Source of the DNA: Verpa conica | Lineage: Eukaryota > Ascomycota > Pezizomycetes > Pezizales > Morchellaceae | DNA: 64,000 nt | Assembly (NCBI GenBank): GCA_033030425.1 | Contig: JAUFSD010000025.1 | Location: 1,054,001-1,118,000 of the forward strand | Direction of reading: 5' to 3' | Shown here: one piece after another, positions 1 to 11,442 of the stretch | Layout of the letters: the number at the start of each line of letters is the position of its first letter | Position numbering within the stretch: position 1 is the first letter of the stretch | Program-made: the position numbers and the translations under genes | Notes under the pieces: generated by a model | Database searches by the model: none | What the model was told of the DNA's origin: nothing | What the model saw: the letters and a program-made list of their open reading frames with translations, nothing else

Positions 1-2436
1 TAGGCCCGGGGGGTTTTAATTACGCATGGGATAAATTATTGTCCCCTAGCTTATTTTAACTAAGGGAAAACGGCCGCCGGGGTAGTTCGGCAAGTGAACA
101 ATATAATATATATAGCTGGATCTCTGCTTTGGGAGATTCTATACTTTTCAGTCATTGACGGTACGTACTGCATGGTCGAATATTACCCGGATATATGTAT
201 CCCCCTCCCCCCCCCCCCACTTATATTTTAGCATTTCATCCTATAGCTTTCCCGTAATTATAAATGTTAGCACTTTCTATAGCCTATACGCACCTTATCA
301 GATCTAGGTCGCTCTCATACGTGGCGTAGTACTATTTAATATAAGACTTGATGTAGTTTCGGTTCGAATACTAACTACATAGCCCGGTGAGTTTACACGG
401 GTAGAATTTCACCGAGTTTCGCTGGAGACAGAGCAAAAGGACGTATTCATAATTTATACGGACCAGGCTAACTGATAAACGGGAGATTGGTATATGTATA
501 TATGTGTTTTTCTATATATATATGCATGTGTTCTTATAATACTAGTGTGATTCACAATACATCACTCGCTGTATCAGCGGGCAAAAAAAAAACTCGTTTT
601 CTTACTTATTTTGTGAAAAACATTTGTTGAAAAGACTATGGAACAATATCTACTAAGAGTATTTTCACATTCTGATTATCAGAAAAACGTTTACAGCCTT
701 TGTAAAAGAGAAACTTCTAGGTAACTTGGGTAATTAGTTTTTACAAATCGGGTATAACGGGCCGACCGGGACTGCGCCTTCGTACCTATTGCCTCTTTAC
801 AATCTTGTGGTCTCTTCCTCAAAGGTTAATAATCAGTTTTATCATTAGCCCACCGGCTGTCTACTTTAATTTGCAAGATCTACACTAGACTCCTAGGATA
901 TATTATACGCTTATGCAATGCTGCCTTTATAATCCGGCCGCTAGTTCTAGACAGCGTTTTCAATTTTTTTAGATTATGTGGGGTTTGCCTTAGTTTTTTT
1001 TTCTCCCTGGATAAACACTTTGATGGGGGGAAGGGGAGGGGAGGATCTCACCGAAGCTTTATTCCAACGGGCCAACATATGGATGCATGGGCATGGGTCA
1101 TAAGCAGTGATGTTCTCTTGGCGAATATTACATAAACTAACCCCCCCTTGCGTTTAGTAGTTTACTTTACATATGCACTGGTCAGCTATGTATTTGTTTG
1201 CAGCGTATCTAGGGTTCCGGGTATTTCGGCACGTTAACGTTGGGGGACAGAGAGAGAGTAATGAGCTAACAGAAAGAAGAAAAGTATCCTGGATTTATGA
1301 TAATGTTTTTCTTTACTTGGTTGTGTTCCGTATTGGAGATCATCATAAGGTTTGGAGCTGATTGTTTCTGGGTATTGGTTTATACTGATGGAAGGGGTTT
1401 ATTGGTTCCTTGTATATCTATCACTATTGATAAAGATTTGGGATCAGGGGTAGGTTGACTTTGACTGGGTTTGAGTTGCGATCAAGCAGTAGATATCGGT
1501 TACCCGTTGGCTAGGTATATATTTTATTCATAGACTATCACTCGAGTGGTCTGGTGCGACCACTTTTGTTTCTACTTTTGTTTAAATGAATGAATGAGTT
1601 AATCATAAATACTATTTTTGTTTAATCAATCTAGTTGTTTTATTTCTGCTATGTGTAAAGATCTAGGAATAAGCATGAGGGTATTTGGCCACCTTAAGAT
1701 TGGGGGGGCAAGAGCTGGAAGTGATTCACCTTAGTAGGAAACTCAGTAGGAAACTCAGTCAGAAGAATGCTATAACGCATGGTAGTATTTGCGCCTTTCT
1801 CCTTCTAGAATAAAAATACAAGATATTTCCATGCTTTTATTATAATTCTTATAGACTCATGGCCTAAATGAAGAAAAAACTTTCAAGGAAACTTAGGGCT
1901 TAGGGCATGAAATGGGGGGCTAGAAGTGTAAATAGATGACGTATTTAGTGTGGGGGCTCTGTCCCTCTTCTTCTCATGAGTACTAGACGGGAGTAGTATG
2001 TAGAAGCTTCTCTCAACTTCTTGTTTCGATTTTTCTCTATCTGCCCACCTGCAATCTCACTCACCTAGCACGCCAACCTACACCTGTAATAGAGATACCG
2101 GGCCTGTTTATGGCCCAGGTGTCCATGAGAAGACCGACAATCACAGATATTCCAGAAGTCGAGGAATTATATCAGTAAGAGGCTGTGGTATCTACCGATA
2201 TCCATTGATGAAACGTAGGATGAGACAGCACTGCTCACTCGACTGTCAATAATATTGATAAGCTGACATGAGTATCTATCAAGGCATATGTTTTGAAGAC
2301 AAAAATTGACGTCATGAACGACACTAGTAACTAGTACTAAGTACTAAGTACTAAGCGTCTTTTTAAACTGTATAAGTAGGGGCTCTCCCCTCTTATTCTT
2401 TCCTTTTCTCTTCAATTCATACTTACTTTCAACAAT
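1..2436. other. AT-rich region without a recognisable gene
   Basis: No reading frame here shows coding-like composition, family motifs or a credible intron structure. A 62-codon frame at 1173-1361 has nothing to support it. The stretch holds homopolymer runs (C-run near 210, A-run near 583), an AATG-type microsatellite near 1588 and a short tandem of ACTAAGT-like units near 2335. I see no RNA gene. Confidence 0.6.
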
Positions 2437-3672
2437 ATGGAGATATCAGAACAGCATGAAGTACAGTTCATACACCTCTAGCGGAGGAGCTAGCACTTCT
2501 GAATACTTTAGATACGCTACCAACTTACATCAACCTATTATCGTCCCGGCGTCGCAGTATTCTAAACTGCTGATGGAGATGGGTTCACGGAGGTCTTGCA
2601 CGGGCTGACATATATCGGCAGCCATAAGTGGGTTTATTTCTATAACGCCAACTACACCACTTCTTCGTTAGGGATCACCTATTAGGTTGTTCCTTTCCTA
2701 TCTTTATCATGGCTCATGAAGCTGGACACAAGAAGTAGTTGACGCTCTGCACCAAATACGTATATTGCTATGATATGATCTCTCTGGAAGGAAGCTGAGA
2801 AGAAGTAACACTCACCTATACGCTTTTCTGTGATTGGCAGATTCTGTCCGAACCGTTACTCCAGAACTACTGATAAGTGCGTTGAATCCTAGAGAAGTAT
2901 GGGGTCATATCTTTTATTTTTTACCCCAGATAGAGTTTGGTGCTCTAAAAGCCATCCTGTGGATTCCTGCTAACTGTACTTAGATGACTCACGGAATAGT
3001 GAATTGAAGAGAATCCCGGTATAAGAATATGTCTACAGAGAGACAGTACTATTAGATGGACTAGAAAAGCGGTATCTGGCTGAAAGGACAGAGCAGTTGG
3101 AGGCTGCAATTATCCTTACTTAGGATATGCTCAAGCTAGAGGTAGAGATTCTTTAGAATGAAGGGCGGGACATCAATATAGTAGGTGTTCTGTTTTTTTG
3201 ATTATATCTCCGTTATCTACATACTCCTTCAAGATTTTGAGTTACTAATTCAGTATTAGTGATACAGGTCATAGAATTCAGCTCCAGCACATAGCGTCGT
3301 ACCTAGACCCGTAGATGAAGCTCCTTACCCACGGTAGTATCGGGTGGCAAAATTTCGGACAAGTTTTGGAGCTTCCGGGAGATCTCTGACCGTCTGTCAG
3401 AGGCTCTGGAGCTTTATGAAATCTGGGATGGGTTAATCCCAAGCTACTTAGAAACGATTAGGGGTTTTGTCGGTGCTACTATAAACATTCAGGACGTTAA
3501 GATACCTCAAGGGTTCATTAAAGAGAGATGCGTCAGGAAGGCGGACAGTATTAGAGCTATAGAAGCTAGAGTATGCTTATGTACGAACCTAGAGGAAATT
3601 ACTGGTATATACCGTGATAACTATACGAGACGGGTTCGGTGTGCCTGCGGAACTTTTCAAGGGCGGGGATAG
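2437..3672 (+). pseudogene. Decayed reading frame, product unknown
   Basis: From an ATG at 2437 one frame keeps coding-like stretches but has about 17 in-frame stops. The best pieces are a Glu/Leu-rich coiled-coil-like segment at 3025-3180, with stops at 3121 and 3154, and a fully open 100-codon segment at 3370-3672. A possible intron at 3181-3267 (GTAGGT donor, ACAG acceptor) joins the two without changing frame. TAG is the commonest stop, as C-to-T change of CAG codons would give, but the stop count over the whole span is close to what random DNA would show. The case therefore rests on the two segments. I do not recognise the family; it may be a host gene or part of a mobile element. The promoter side is AT-rich and uninformative. 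Confidence 0.4.
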
Positions 3673-4422
3673 TGCACTTAGAATAGACTCCACAAAGGTA
3701 TATAAAAATTCCCCTGTTTTTTTGGAGTTTCTTTACACTGTCATCGTATCCGGAGCCAGGTGGAATGGTTGAAAAGATGAAAGTCAGTAGTGACGCTGAG
3801 TGAGAGTTAGGCTAATGGTTGGGTGTAGTATATGCCGGTATGGCTGAAGTCTAGCTTATAAGCATTAGGCTATAATGGTATCAAAGATGGCTTTTTCTCA
3901 AGCTAGTCGGTGTAGTATAGTAGTTTAGTATACTATAATGACTACGCGAAAAGGGATACAAGGGGGGAAATACCAACACGACTACTATATAAACCCTTTT
4001 AGCTACCTAAGCGCCACAATCTCTAGCCCTGAAGCTTCAACAGTCAGGGATAGAATCGCAGGAATTCTCATTCAAAGGAAAGAAAAGGAATATATAGGAT
4101 AAGGTCCCTCGATTGAAGGTTTAACTTGGTGGTTGTCAAGATTCCTTCTGGACCAGCACCGGGGGAGTAGATGTTGATATCCTCTAGGATAATTGTGGGA
4201 AAATAGAGGAGGCTGTAAAAATGAGCATTGCTAGATCAACCGACATGGTTGTTTTACCTTTAGTATGGTGTAAATTAGAACAGAGCTAACTTGAGGATCA
4301 ACGGTCTAATGAAAGCGAAATTGAATATATATTAAAATAAAAGCCTTTAGATATATTTCTAGCTTATTGAAAGTGTTCAATTTCTTTACAGGTGATGTAA
4401 ATGTTGCCATTGGGTCTGTCTA
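3673..4422. other. Intergenic, nothing recognised
   Basis: AT-rich spacer between the decayed frame and the foldback element. There are short palindromic AT stretches near 3920-3945 and no supported coding frame. Confidence 0.5.
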
Positions 4423-5561
4423 TAAAGGGTTTCACCGAGATCCCGATCAGTACCAGGATTCCGACCATCTGAGACATTTTTCGCTCTGAGGGCCCCCCAT
4501 ATAAACTAAGAGAGACAGAGGTAAATATAGTAATTATTAGACAAATAATTTAGGTGGTTTTTAGTTAATTAGGAAGTCTATAAGCCCTAGGTGCCAATGG
4601 GAGGCTAGTTTAGGGGCCTAAAAAAGGCCCGGTTTTGTAGGTTTTTAGACCATGCTTTTATAAAAGGTGGAACCAGATGATAGGTAATGCCCAAGTAGGT
4701 CAATAAAGTATCAGAAATTACATATATATAGTTAGAGAGTGCACTCTGAGAATGAGGGGGTATGGGTAATACCCCTTCATGTAGTATACCTCCCCAAAGT
4801 CCAAAAAATAGCGATTTTTTACCTATTTTAGGGGGGGTATGGCCCAGAGAGTGATATACAATAGCTTTAGTATATGATCTGTAATATATAGAATACATCT
4901 CTAGGAGGTATAGTGAGTCTAAAATCTATTTTATGAGGCTATAACAGCATTAGCTCCTGCAGTATAGCATATTGGTCAAAATCCGGGTTTTTTTTGTATG
5001 GGTAATAGAATACTAGGTGATAGCAGGCTACTCTTACACCCTAGTGACTCCTAGATAACATATTTATCATTCTATAGGCTATAGATAATACCCCTAATAA
5101 GTATAGCTCATTCTATAAGGTGCTTATATATCACCTTCTGGGCTACATCCCCCTAAAATGGGTAAAAAATCGCTATTTTTTGGACTTTGGGGAGGTATAC
5201 TACATGAAGGGGTATTACCCATACCCCCTCATTCTCAGAGTGCACTCTCTAACTATATATATGTAATTTCTGATACTTTATTGACCTACTTGGGCATTAC
5301 CTATCATCTGGTTCCACCTTTTATAAAAGCATGGTCTAAAAACCTACAAAACCGGGCCTTTTTTAGGCCCCTAAACTAGCCTCCCATTGGCACCTAGGGC
5401 TTATAGACTTCCTAATTAACTAAAAACCACCTAAATTATTTGTCTAATAATTACTATATTTACCTCTGTCTCTCTTAGTTTATATGGGGGGCCCTCAGAG
5501 CGAAAAATGTCTCAGATGGTCGGAATCCTGGTACTGATCGGGATCTCGGTGAAACCCTTTA
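4423..5561. mobile_element. Foldback element with about 430-bp inverted arms
   Basis: The segment starts with TAAAGGGTTTCACCGAGATC and ends with its exact reverse complement. The left arm (4423 to about 4860) and right arm (about 5126 to 5561) are almost identical over some 430 bp, and weaker similarity continues towards the central loop. Both arms therefore carry the same 72-codon open frame in opposite directions (minus about 4605-4823, plus 5158-5379); that frame looks like a by-product of the repeat, not a gene. The ends fit a TA target duplication (4423-4424 and 5560-5561), as for Tc1/mariner-type non-autonomous elements, but the palindrome itself makes this ambiguous. No transposase is visible. 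Confidence 0.85.
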
Positions 5562-6125
5562 CTTGGTAGTACATTTATCTCTTGGTATCTTACTCCCCAT
5601 CCATGGTGAAAGAACTATGCTATCAGCCACAGCCCCCGGTTTTTTCATGATGGATAGGCCAGACAAAGGAGGAATACAAAAGTCGAGATTTTCATGATAG
5701 TTTTTTAAACTATCCCCGAATCTTTTGAAATTTGAGCTATTATGTCATTGGTCTTTGGGTTGCATCAGCCAGACGTGACAAAGATGGGGCGACGTGACTA
5801 TAAATGAGATGATTGACATACTTACCTTGTTTCAACTCCTTAAGATGTATTTCCTGTCCCTGTACTCGGCAATTGACTCTCTCCGTGGTCCCAGTCGAGT
5901 GTTGGGGGTGGGGGATATACTGCAGAGTTGCATAGATAATGTATGGACATCATTCCGAGTGATAGCTGGAGATGCAACCACCGCCAAGCCACCGCCAAGC
6001 CACCTTCTGGCCTGGAGCTCTTTCACCTCCATCGCGACTTCTACACAGAGTCCAGAGACTTCAACCTCCACCTTCTCCTCTTCACCACCCCCATCATAGA
6101 TATCCCAGTGATCCCTATACAAGCA
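5562..6125. promoter_or_regulatory. Upstream region of CDC73
   Basis: Between the foldback element and the CDC73 start codon. The last 200 bases turn C-rich, as is usual for fungal 5' leaders. The CDC73 frame stays open upstream to 5943, but the protein family starts at the ATG at 6126. No distinct binding site can be claimed. Confidence 0.35.
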
Positions 6126-7482
6126 ATGGCAGACCCAAGCCTCTCTGACCCCCTTGCTCTCCTCCGCATCTCAATCTCCACAACAAATCCCCCATCCCTC
6201 TCCCACACCGCACATCCCGCAGACCCATCCTCCACTACCCCCATCTCCCTCTCCTCCGCGTCATTCTTAATCTTCACATACCCTGCCACCCGTCCCTTTC
6301 CCCTCGCCACTCCAACGCGCTTCCACAAATCAGATGGCACCCCCGTCGACCTCCGCAGCATCTACTTCGCGTGGCAGCACCGCGAGGACACGATCCCGGA
6401 CTACATCTCGAAAGCGCAGGCCCTTGGCGAGGGTGTAGTCACCAACCTAGCCTTCCTGGAGCGGTTGGAGCTAGTGACATGGCTAGAGGGCGGGCAGGAG
6501 GAAAGCGAGTTCATCAAGGCGCTTCCAGCAGCCCCGGTATCATCATCTAGCGCGGCAGCCGGCAGCGGCGGGAGCAGCGCGCAGCAGGGCGGTAATGGAC
6601 AAAGCACACAGGGAAGATCCGGGGGATATTCCAGTAGCGCTGCAGTGCTAGCTGGGAAGGTGCGTGCGACAGATCCGAGATTATTAGAGATCTACAGCTA
6701 TGAGCGTGTTGTCACCAATCGCAATACCCTCCTCCGAGGGATCAAGCCTACCGTACCTTATCCCCCCCCTCTCTATTCATTTACATCCCCACCCTGCTAA
6801 CACTATATAGGATTTCTCTCACGTCCGTAAGCAAGCCGAAGACTTTATAACCCGTCTCCGCACGACCAAACCCCCCACCACCGCACTCGCACCAACCACC
6901 AAATCGCTCCCCCACCGCGGACCCCCCACCGCCTCCATCCCCGCCTCTCTGGCCCCCCCAAAGCCGTCAAAATCCCGAGCCCGGATCGACCCCATCATCC
7001 TACTCTCCCCATCTGCCTCCTCGCTGCTCACAATGGCAAACATCAAGCCGTTCCTCGACTCCGGCGTCTTCTCCCCTTCCTCAACAGCCTCAGGTCCCCA
7101 TCCGCAGATCCACCACGTCTCTCGTCTCCTACCGAGTATCCACCCAACCACCCCGTTCCGCTTCATCATTGTGGATTCCCCAGAGAAGTTCAAGCCCGAT
7201 TACTGGGACCGTGTGGTTGCCGTCTTTACCACGGGCCAGAGCTGGCAGTTTCGTGGGTACAAGTGGAGTAATCCGGTGGACCTGTTTCGTGAAGTTCGCG
7301 GGTACTATGTTGGCTGGGAAGGGGAGAAAACGCCGGATGTGGTCAAGGGGTGGGGTGCCGGTGTTAGGTGTTATAATGTAGAACGGGCGAGGAGGTTTAG
7401 GGATCGTGAGGTGTGTGAGAAGATTTGGGAGGGAGTGGAGGTGTGGATGAGAGGGAAAGGGTGGGGTCAGAATGGGAGGTGA
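6126..7482 (+). CDS. cdc73: Cdc73, subunit of the RNA polymerase II Paf1 complex
   Basis: Exons 6126-6752 and 6811-7482; the 58-nt phase-0 intron has a GTACCT donor, a GCTAAC branch site and a TATAG acceptor. The product is 432 residues, near the usual fungal length. The N-terminus (MADPSLSDPLALLR, then Trp and DYI motifs near residues 80-97) fits the Cdc73 N-terminal domain. The exon junction restores the family motif RGIKPT-DFSHVRKQAE. The C-terminal Ras-like domain covers about residues 268-430 (DPIILLSPSASSLL at its start, then FIIVDSPEKFKPDYWDRVVAVFT and WSNPVDLF). Cdc73 acts in the nucleus, tethering the Paf1 complex to elongating polymerase and promoting histone marks. A Ser/Gly-rich linker at about residues 138-175 is low complexity. 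The start at 6126 is chosen because the family begins there. Confidence 0.93.
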
Positions 7483-8039
7483 ATGTAGTTTGGAGAAGGG
7501 GGGGGGAACAGAGTGTGTATGATAAAAATAATTATGGGTTCTTGTTTCCTGCGGCTGCATGAAGAGGGATGATACTTTGTGGTTTTTTTCTTTTCTTTGA
7601 ATCTTTTTTTAACTTTTCATTTTTCATTTTCATTTTTCATCGTGCTTGTTTGGTGTATTGATGGTGGGGAGGGTTGTTCCTGTATTGTATTACTTTTTAG
7701 AAAAAAATGGGAATTTGTTTGAAGTTTATGGATGGGTTGGGTTGTGTGGAGAGTAGGGTATTGCCTGGATTGGTTTTCTTGCAGGTGCTTTGGATATCTC
7801 CTGAGCTGATGGGGGGGAAGGGGGTATGCTGAGCTTTTTGTGGAGGTTTAAGCAGCTTTATTCCAGAGTTATTAATATGTGCTTCTTTTAGGTGTATGAG
7901 GTATATCTAGGTCAACACTTGCCTAAATGCGTTAACAGTGTCTTTTTGGCCTCTATGTAACAAGACCGAAATTAAACTGTTCAGGGGTACGCTGCTAGTT
8001 TAGTGAATTTGAGGTACTATTAATTGATAGGCCTGCTTG
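7483..8039. other. 3' flank of CDC73
   Basis: T-rich downstream sequence with runs of TTTTCATTTT-like units at 7610-7640, probably UTR and terminator. No coding frame. Confidence 0.4.
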
Positions 8040-8651
8040 TATGTTCAGACTCTTGTCTTTTCCGGGCACCCCATATCCCGAGCCGAGTGATGTGTTATGT
8101 ATCAACTTCTGCCAAGTCTGCATGCGTTGCACTAGGATCTGCTATTTTTCCGTGGGGTAGGTTTATAAGGATACTAGGTTTCTTTACTAGAGTTACCGCT
8201 TGAGTAGACTTATAATGATAGTAGGAATTCATCACTAGGACCAGTTACCGTGTTAGATTGCGGCTGGGAGTGTAACTATTTAAATACGTCTATCCCCCGC
8301 GTACACACTCACTTATCTAACTGTTTCTTCTCTCATCAACACAATGCCCCCTTATCCCTCCAATTAGTGGTAATACTACTCATCTTCGATAACCCCCCCG
8401 GATACTTCACTCTGAAACCCCTCTGCGTTTCCGGGGAATTGTACATCTACGCCCCTCCTCACAGTAATTAAGATCTCTACCTCATCACAAAAGCAACTCC
8501 CCCCCGGCCCACTCCCGACTAGAAATGGCTATACCTTACTAATACTGTGCTAACTCAATGACCCTCTTTGACTCTTTCTCTAGATACTATATCTCCTCAC
8601 TCCATCTGAGAGGAATATTTACTAATATGCCTACTAGGGCTCATCGACATA

Positions 8652-8881
8652 TTGTTGAGGAACAAAAATAACCGCCCACCGATGGCAGCTATATATATAT
8701 CCCAATTTCAACCCAAATAGGCACTACAGCAACTGATGACAGAAAAATAAAATAAACTGTAGAGAGAGTTGAGTGTTAATTTGTGTACTATTAGTTTTTA
8801 TAGTAGTGGGGGAGGGAGGTATTATGATAATGTGGGGTCCGGATCCTCATGTGGGTAGTGGTTATTTATGTCTCCCGATAA
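8652..8881. mobile_element. TA-flanked miniature inverted-repeat element (copy 1)
   Basis: 230 bp. The left end has AACAAAAATAACCGCCCACC; the right end, on the other strand, has TTATCGGGAGACATAAATAACC. Both ends are flanked by TA (8650-8651 and 8882-8883). The same terminal signature appears at 9013, 20441, 44959 and 55465. There is no coding capacity, so it would be a non-autonomous element moved by a Tc1/mariner-type transposase encoded elsewhere (inference). Confidence 0.7.
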
Positions 8882-9012
8882 TACTTATCGCGTTTGTCCG
8901 CTACTATAGCCGCATTGAGGAAATCCGGATTCTACCATTACTGTATGTGAGTTCGTCTATAGGGGTACAAGAGGGGGGAGCTGTAGATACCGAAAATGGG
9001 ATAAGCTATATA

Positions 9013-9240
9013 TTGTAGGGGGACAAAAATACCCGGTCACCTACAAGGTAACGAAAAGTTTGAGATGAGTATCACTACACAACCAAAATAGATAACAGAA
9101 AGTTCAACTTGAGAAAGAATGCATTAATAGTCTATGCACTATTTACATTTATTAATCTATATATTGTTGTGGAGGAATATATCATATATGAGGCTCTCGG
9201 TTGCTATGAGAGTGACCAAGTATTTTTTGTCCCCCTACAA
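9013..9240. mobile_element. TA-flanked miniature inverted-repeat element (copy 2)
   Basis: 228 bp with about 30-bp terminal inverted repeats beginning TTGTAGGGGGACAAAAA. TA flanks are at 9011-9012 and 9241-9242. Similarity to the F-box gene resumes immediately downstream, so this is an insertion into pseudogene A. Confidence 0.8.
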
Positions 9241-10167
9241 TACTTCTGGATGAGTAAATACACGTTGACCTCGTCCCTGCCAGTGTAAGCTCCCACGTCA
9301 TTGAAAATAGGCATAATCGGGATTTATTTCATCTTAGATATCCACGGATTTTTTTACAACATTGAGCTGTGGTGGCACGTCTGCGCTATGGGAGAGATTG
9401 TTTTGTGGTTGCTGGGCGTGAGGATGCCGTTTATGTGCGGTGGAGTTTTTCTTGCTGCAGAGGACTCCCTGATTGGGTGGGATTTCGTTAATGCTAATTA
9501 TAGAGGCTGTGATAATGTTTTTTTTAACAGGCCCGATTAATGTGGTTCAAGGGGTGTTGGAGGTGTGCTCGTGGGTTCTGCGGAGAAGGTGTTTAAGAGG
9601 TGTAAGTAGTTGAGGAGGTGCGTATTGTATGGCGGTTACGGAGGGGGTTGGAGAATGGGGGTAACGATGGGTGGTGAGGTAGTAATTTCTGATTATGGCG
9701 TTTGTCTTCATAATTGAGTCTAGTTATTTCAGTGATATGCACTAAAAGATTAAGATATGGACACCTGAACCCTACTTAAGCTGTTGACATACCGTAGGCA
9801 CTCGATCCTTCTCCACCACTGGCAACCGCACATAAAACTCCTTGCAATTAGGGCCAAGAATCTACACAGATGCCTGATGACACCACAGTGCGTATTTTCG
9901 GCGTATGTGGCGATAGTCACAAGCGAGGAGTGCCTTAATTCTTGGAACTTAGTACTAAGCGCGTATTTTGGAAGATGCAGAACAGAAGATGCGGAACAGA
10001 AGATGCGGAACCGATAGGGTCTTCAGGGTCTACCCCGTATCTCGTCTTTTAACCTAAAGCCTTTGCTAGTTTGCCCAACGGGAATATAAAGACAAGTGCC
10101 CCAGGTCCTAGATTTACCCATATACTCTACCCACATACTCTACGTCCCACACACTTTATTTAATACT

Positions 10168-10464
10168 ATGCCCCACTCAAGCTACTGGTCACAGGAAGAG
10201 ATAGCCTATCTTTACCTTTACCTATACCATGGAATCACCCACGAAGGTATTGCAAAGCTGCTAGCCCACAAAACCCCAAGAGATCCTGGCCTAAAACCTC
10301 GAGCATATTATGGCGTACGGTCAAAATTAAAGCAACTCCGTAATATGTATGTGCTCGATAATGAAGGTTTTTACCCCAGCCCCAGCCCCAGTGGCTGCCC
10401 TCCAGCTAATACCTACGAATCGAAGGTGGTAAACCTGACGGCGAAAAAGTCAAAACCCAACTAA
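10168..10464 (+). CDS. Small hypothetical protein with helix-turn-helix-like composition
   Basis: 98 codons from the ATG at 10168; the frame is open upstream to 10096 but the region before 10168 is not coding-like. Residues 4-55 look folded: an aromatic start YWSQEEIAYLYLYL, a GITHEGIAKLLAHK segment and a basic GVRSKLKQLRN helix, an order reminiscent of Myb/SANT-like or homeodomain-like three-helix DNA-binding folds. The tail (PSPSPSG, then basic) is low complexity. I do not recognise the family. It lies between F-box pseudogene A and retroelement debris, so it could be a transposon-borne gene, a truncated regulator or a chance frame. An AATATAAAG box lies at 10082-10090. Confidence 0.4.
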   Translation: MPHSSYWSQEEIAYLYLYLYHGITHEGIAKLLAHKTPRDPGLKPRAYYGVRSKLKQLRNMYVLDNEGFYPSPSPSGCPPANTYESKVVNLTAKKSKPN

Positions 10465-10670
10465 ACACACACCTCCTCATTCATTATGAGAGTATATCTG
10501 ACGATAAACGCCTTGACTTAAATGTGGAGAGAGATATATCCCAGGAGGAGAAAGATATTATGGACATTGTATGCATGTAGTCTCGTGCCCATCCCCTACG
10601 GCGCAGCAAAAGCAACCATTGGGGCTAACTAGTGGCTCACGGTTCTAGATATAATACTTCATTCAGGGCC

Positions 10671-10797
10671 ATCCCAGAAAGCATTGGTCCATCAAAAGCA
10701 TATAAGCCATTTTCAAGGGTTAGTATGGGCCTCTGTGGTCTCTAGTGGACAGTGAAAGCCCTCTGTAGCCCATTGGTGGGAGTAAGGTTTTCGGGAA
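10671..10797 (+). repeat. ~127-bp dispersed repeat, copy a
   Basis: Runs from ATCCCAGAAAGCATTGGTCC to GTTTTCGGGAA. Two further copies lie at 11231-11355 (same strand) and 12474-12581 (opposite strand). Short terminal inverted repeats (CCCAAAAA against TTTTTGGG, clearest in copy c) suggest a miniature element. Confidence 0.65.
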
Positions 10798-10942
10798 TAG
10801 TGTGTAGATAGGGGTGTTGTGTTACGATCTGTTTTCAATTCTTGAAGGGGGGAAGGCTCTTCAGTGCTAAGAATTTAGAACTAGCTATTTTTATTTCTCG
10901 TGAAGTAATTAAACTTCATTCTATTTTGCACTAGCTGTCCAG

Positions 10943-11215
10943 TTACATAGATTGATCAATCTCCTTTGTAGCCTCCCCTAGACCCCAGATGTTCCTCTCC
11001 CGCAGCACCGCTATAATACCATTGAGATGAGCAATCTCTTTCAATGCCTTTTCAAGCTCAGTCTGCATGGTATGGCACTTTGTCTCGGCATTACGAGCGG
11101 ACTTGAAGACAACGTATAGTCTTTGATAGCGTTTTTCGGCTTGGATAAGCTGGGCTTTGAGAGCTTCGATACGTTGGTGGCAACATAAGATCGTGTGACC
11201 TATCCTTTTGTTCAG
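10943..11215 (-). pseudogene. Coiled-coil-coding fragment without a start codon
   Basis: An open minus-strand frame of 90 codons runs from 11215 to a TAA at 10943. It is rich in Gln, Glu, Lys and Leu (RIEALKAQLIQAEKRYQRL, then TELEKALKEIAHLNG), a likely coiled coil. Upstream in the same frame are stops, and no ATG opens it. It lies just downstream, on the minus strand, of the retroelement gag-like start at 11412 and is bracketed by two copies of the dispersed repeat, so it is probably the remains of a gag-type or transposon-encoded protein. That assignment is inference. Confidence 0.4.
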
Positions 11216-11230
11216 TTACTATTCACAAGC

Positions 11231-11355
11231 ATCCCAAAAAGCATTGGTCCATCAAAAGCATATAAGCCATTTTCAAAGGTTAGTATGGGCCTCTGTGGTC
11301 TCTAGTGGGCAGTGAAAGGCCTCTGTGGTATATTGGTGGGAGTTAGGTTTTCGGA
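11231..11355 (+). repeat. ~125-bp dispersed repeat, copy b
   Basis: Over 85% alike by eye to 10671-10797, in the same orientation. Its right end abuts the truncated gag-like frame on the minus strand. Confidence 0.65.
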
Positions 11356-11412
11356 AAGAAATTCTAGAGGTAACAAATCTTGCTTATGATCAGAGGTTTC
11401 AGTGGTAGACAT
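11356..11412 (-). pseudogene. Start of a gag-like frame, truncated
   Basis: On the minus strand an ATG at 11412 opens a frame (MSTTETSDHKQDLLPLEFLS) about 30 bases after the putative LTR end, where a gag gene would begin. It continues in frame into the dispersed repeat copy b, where similarity to a real protein cannot be judged. It is assigned by position, not by recognised motifs. Confidence 0.3.
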
Positions 11413-11442
11413 TTTGAAATTGCCGGTGGTGGTAGAGTCTTT

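Larger units (their letters stand above)
8344..9715 (+). pseudogene. F-box-like paralogue A, decayed and interrupted
   Basis: Nucleotide similarity to the intact gene at 14890-15807 is visible in two blocks. 8344-8480 matches its F-box start (ATG, then the segment for the CTACATTTCC region). 9243-9715 matches its middle and 3' parts, including the TTTATGTGCGG motif and the basic C-terminal segment. The upstream region (about 8080-8300) also resembles the upstream regions of the other two copies. Stops and frameshifts are frequent. Two TA-flanked miniature elements (8652-8881 and 9013-9240) lie inside; homology resumes directly after the TA that follows the second one, so that insertion split the old gene. 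Confidence 0.65.

Noticed and set aside
4605..5379. Two frames coding for the same 72 residues on opposite strands
   Set aside because: They lie in the two arms of the foldback element; identity follows from the inverted repeat and does not show selection on protein.
9784..10017. 77-codon frame with GAAGATGCGGAACA-type short tandem units
   Set aside because: The 3' part is a three-unit tandem repeat and the rest lacks coding character.
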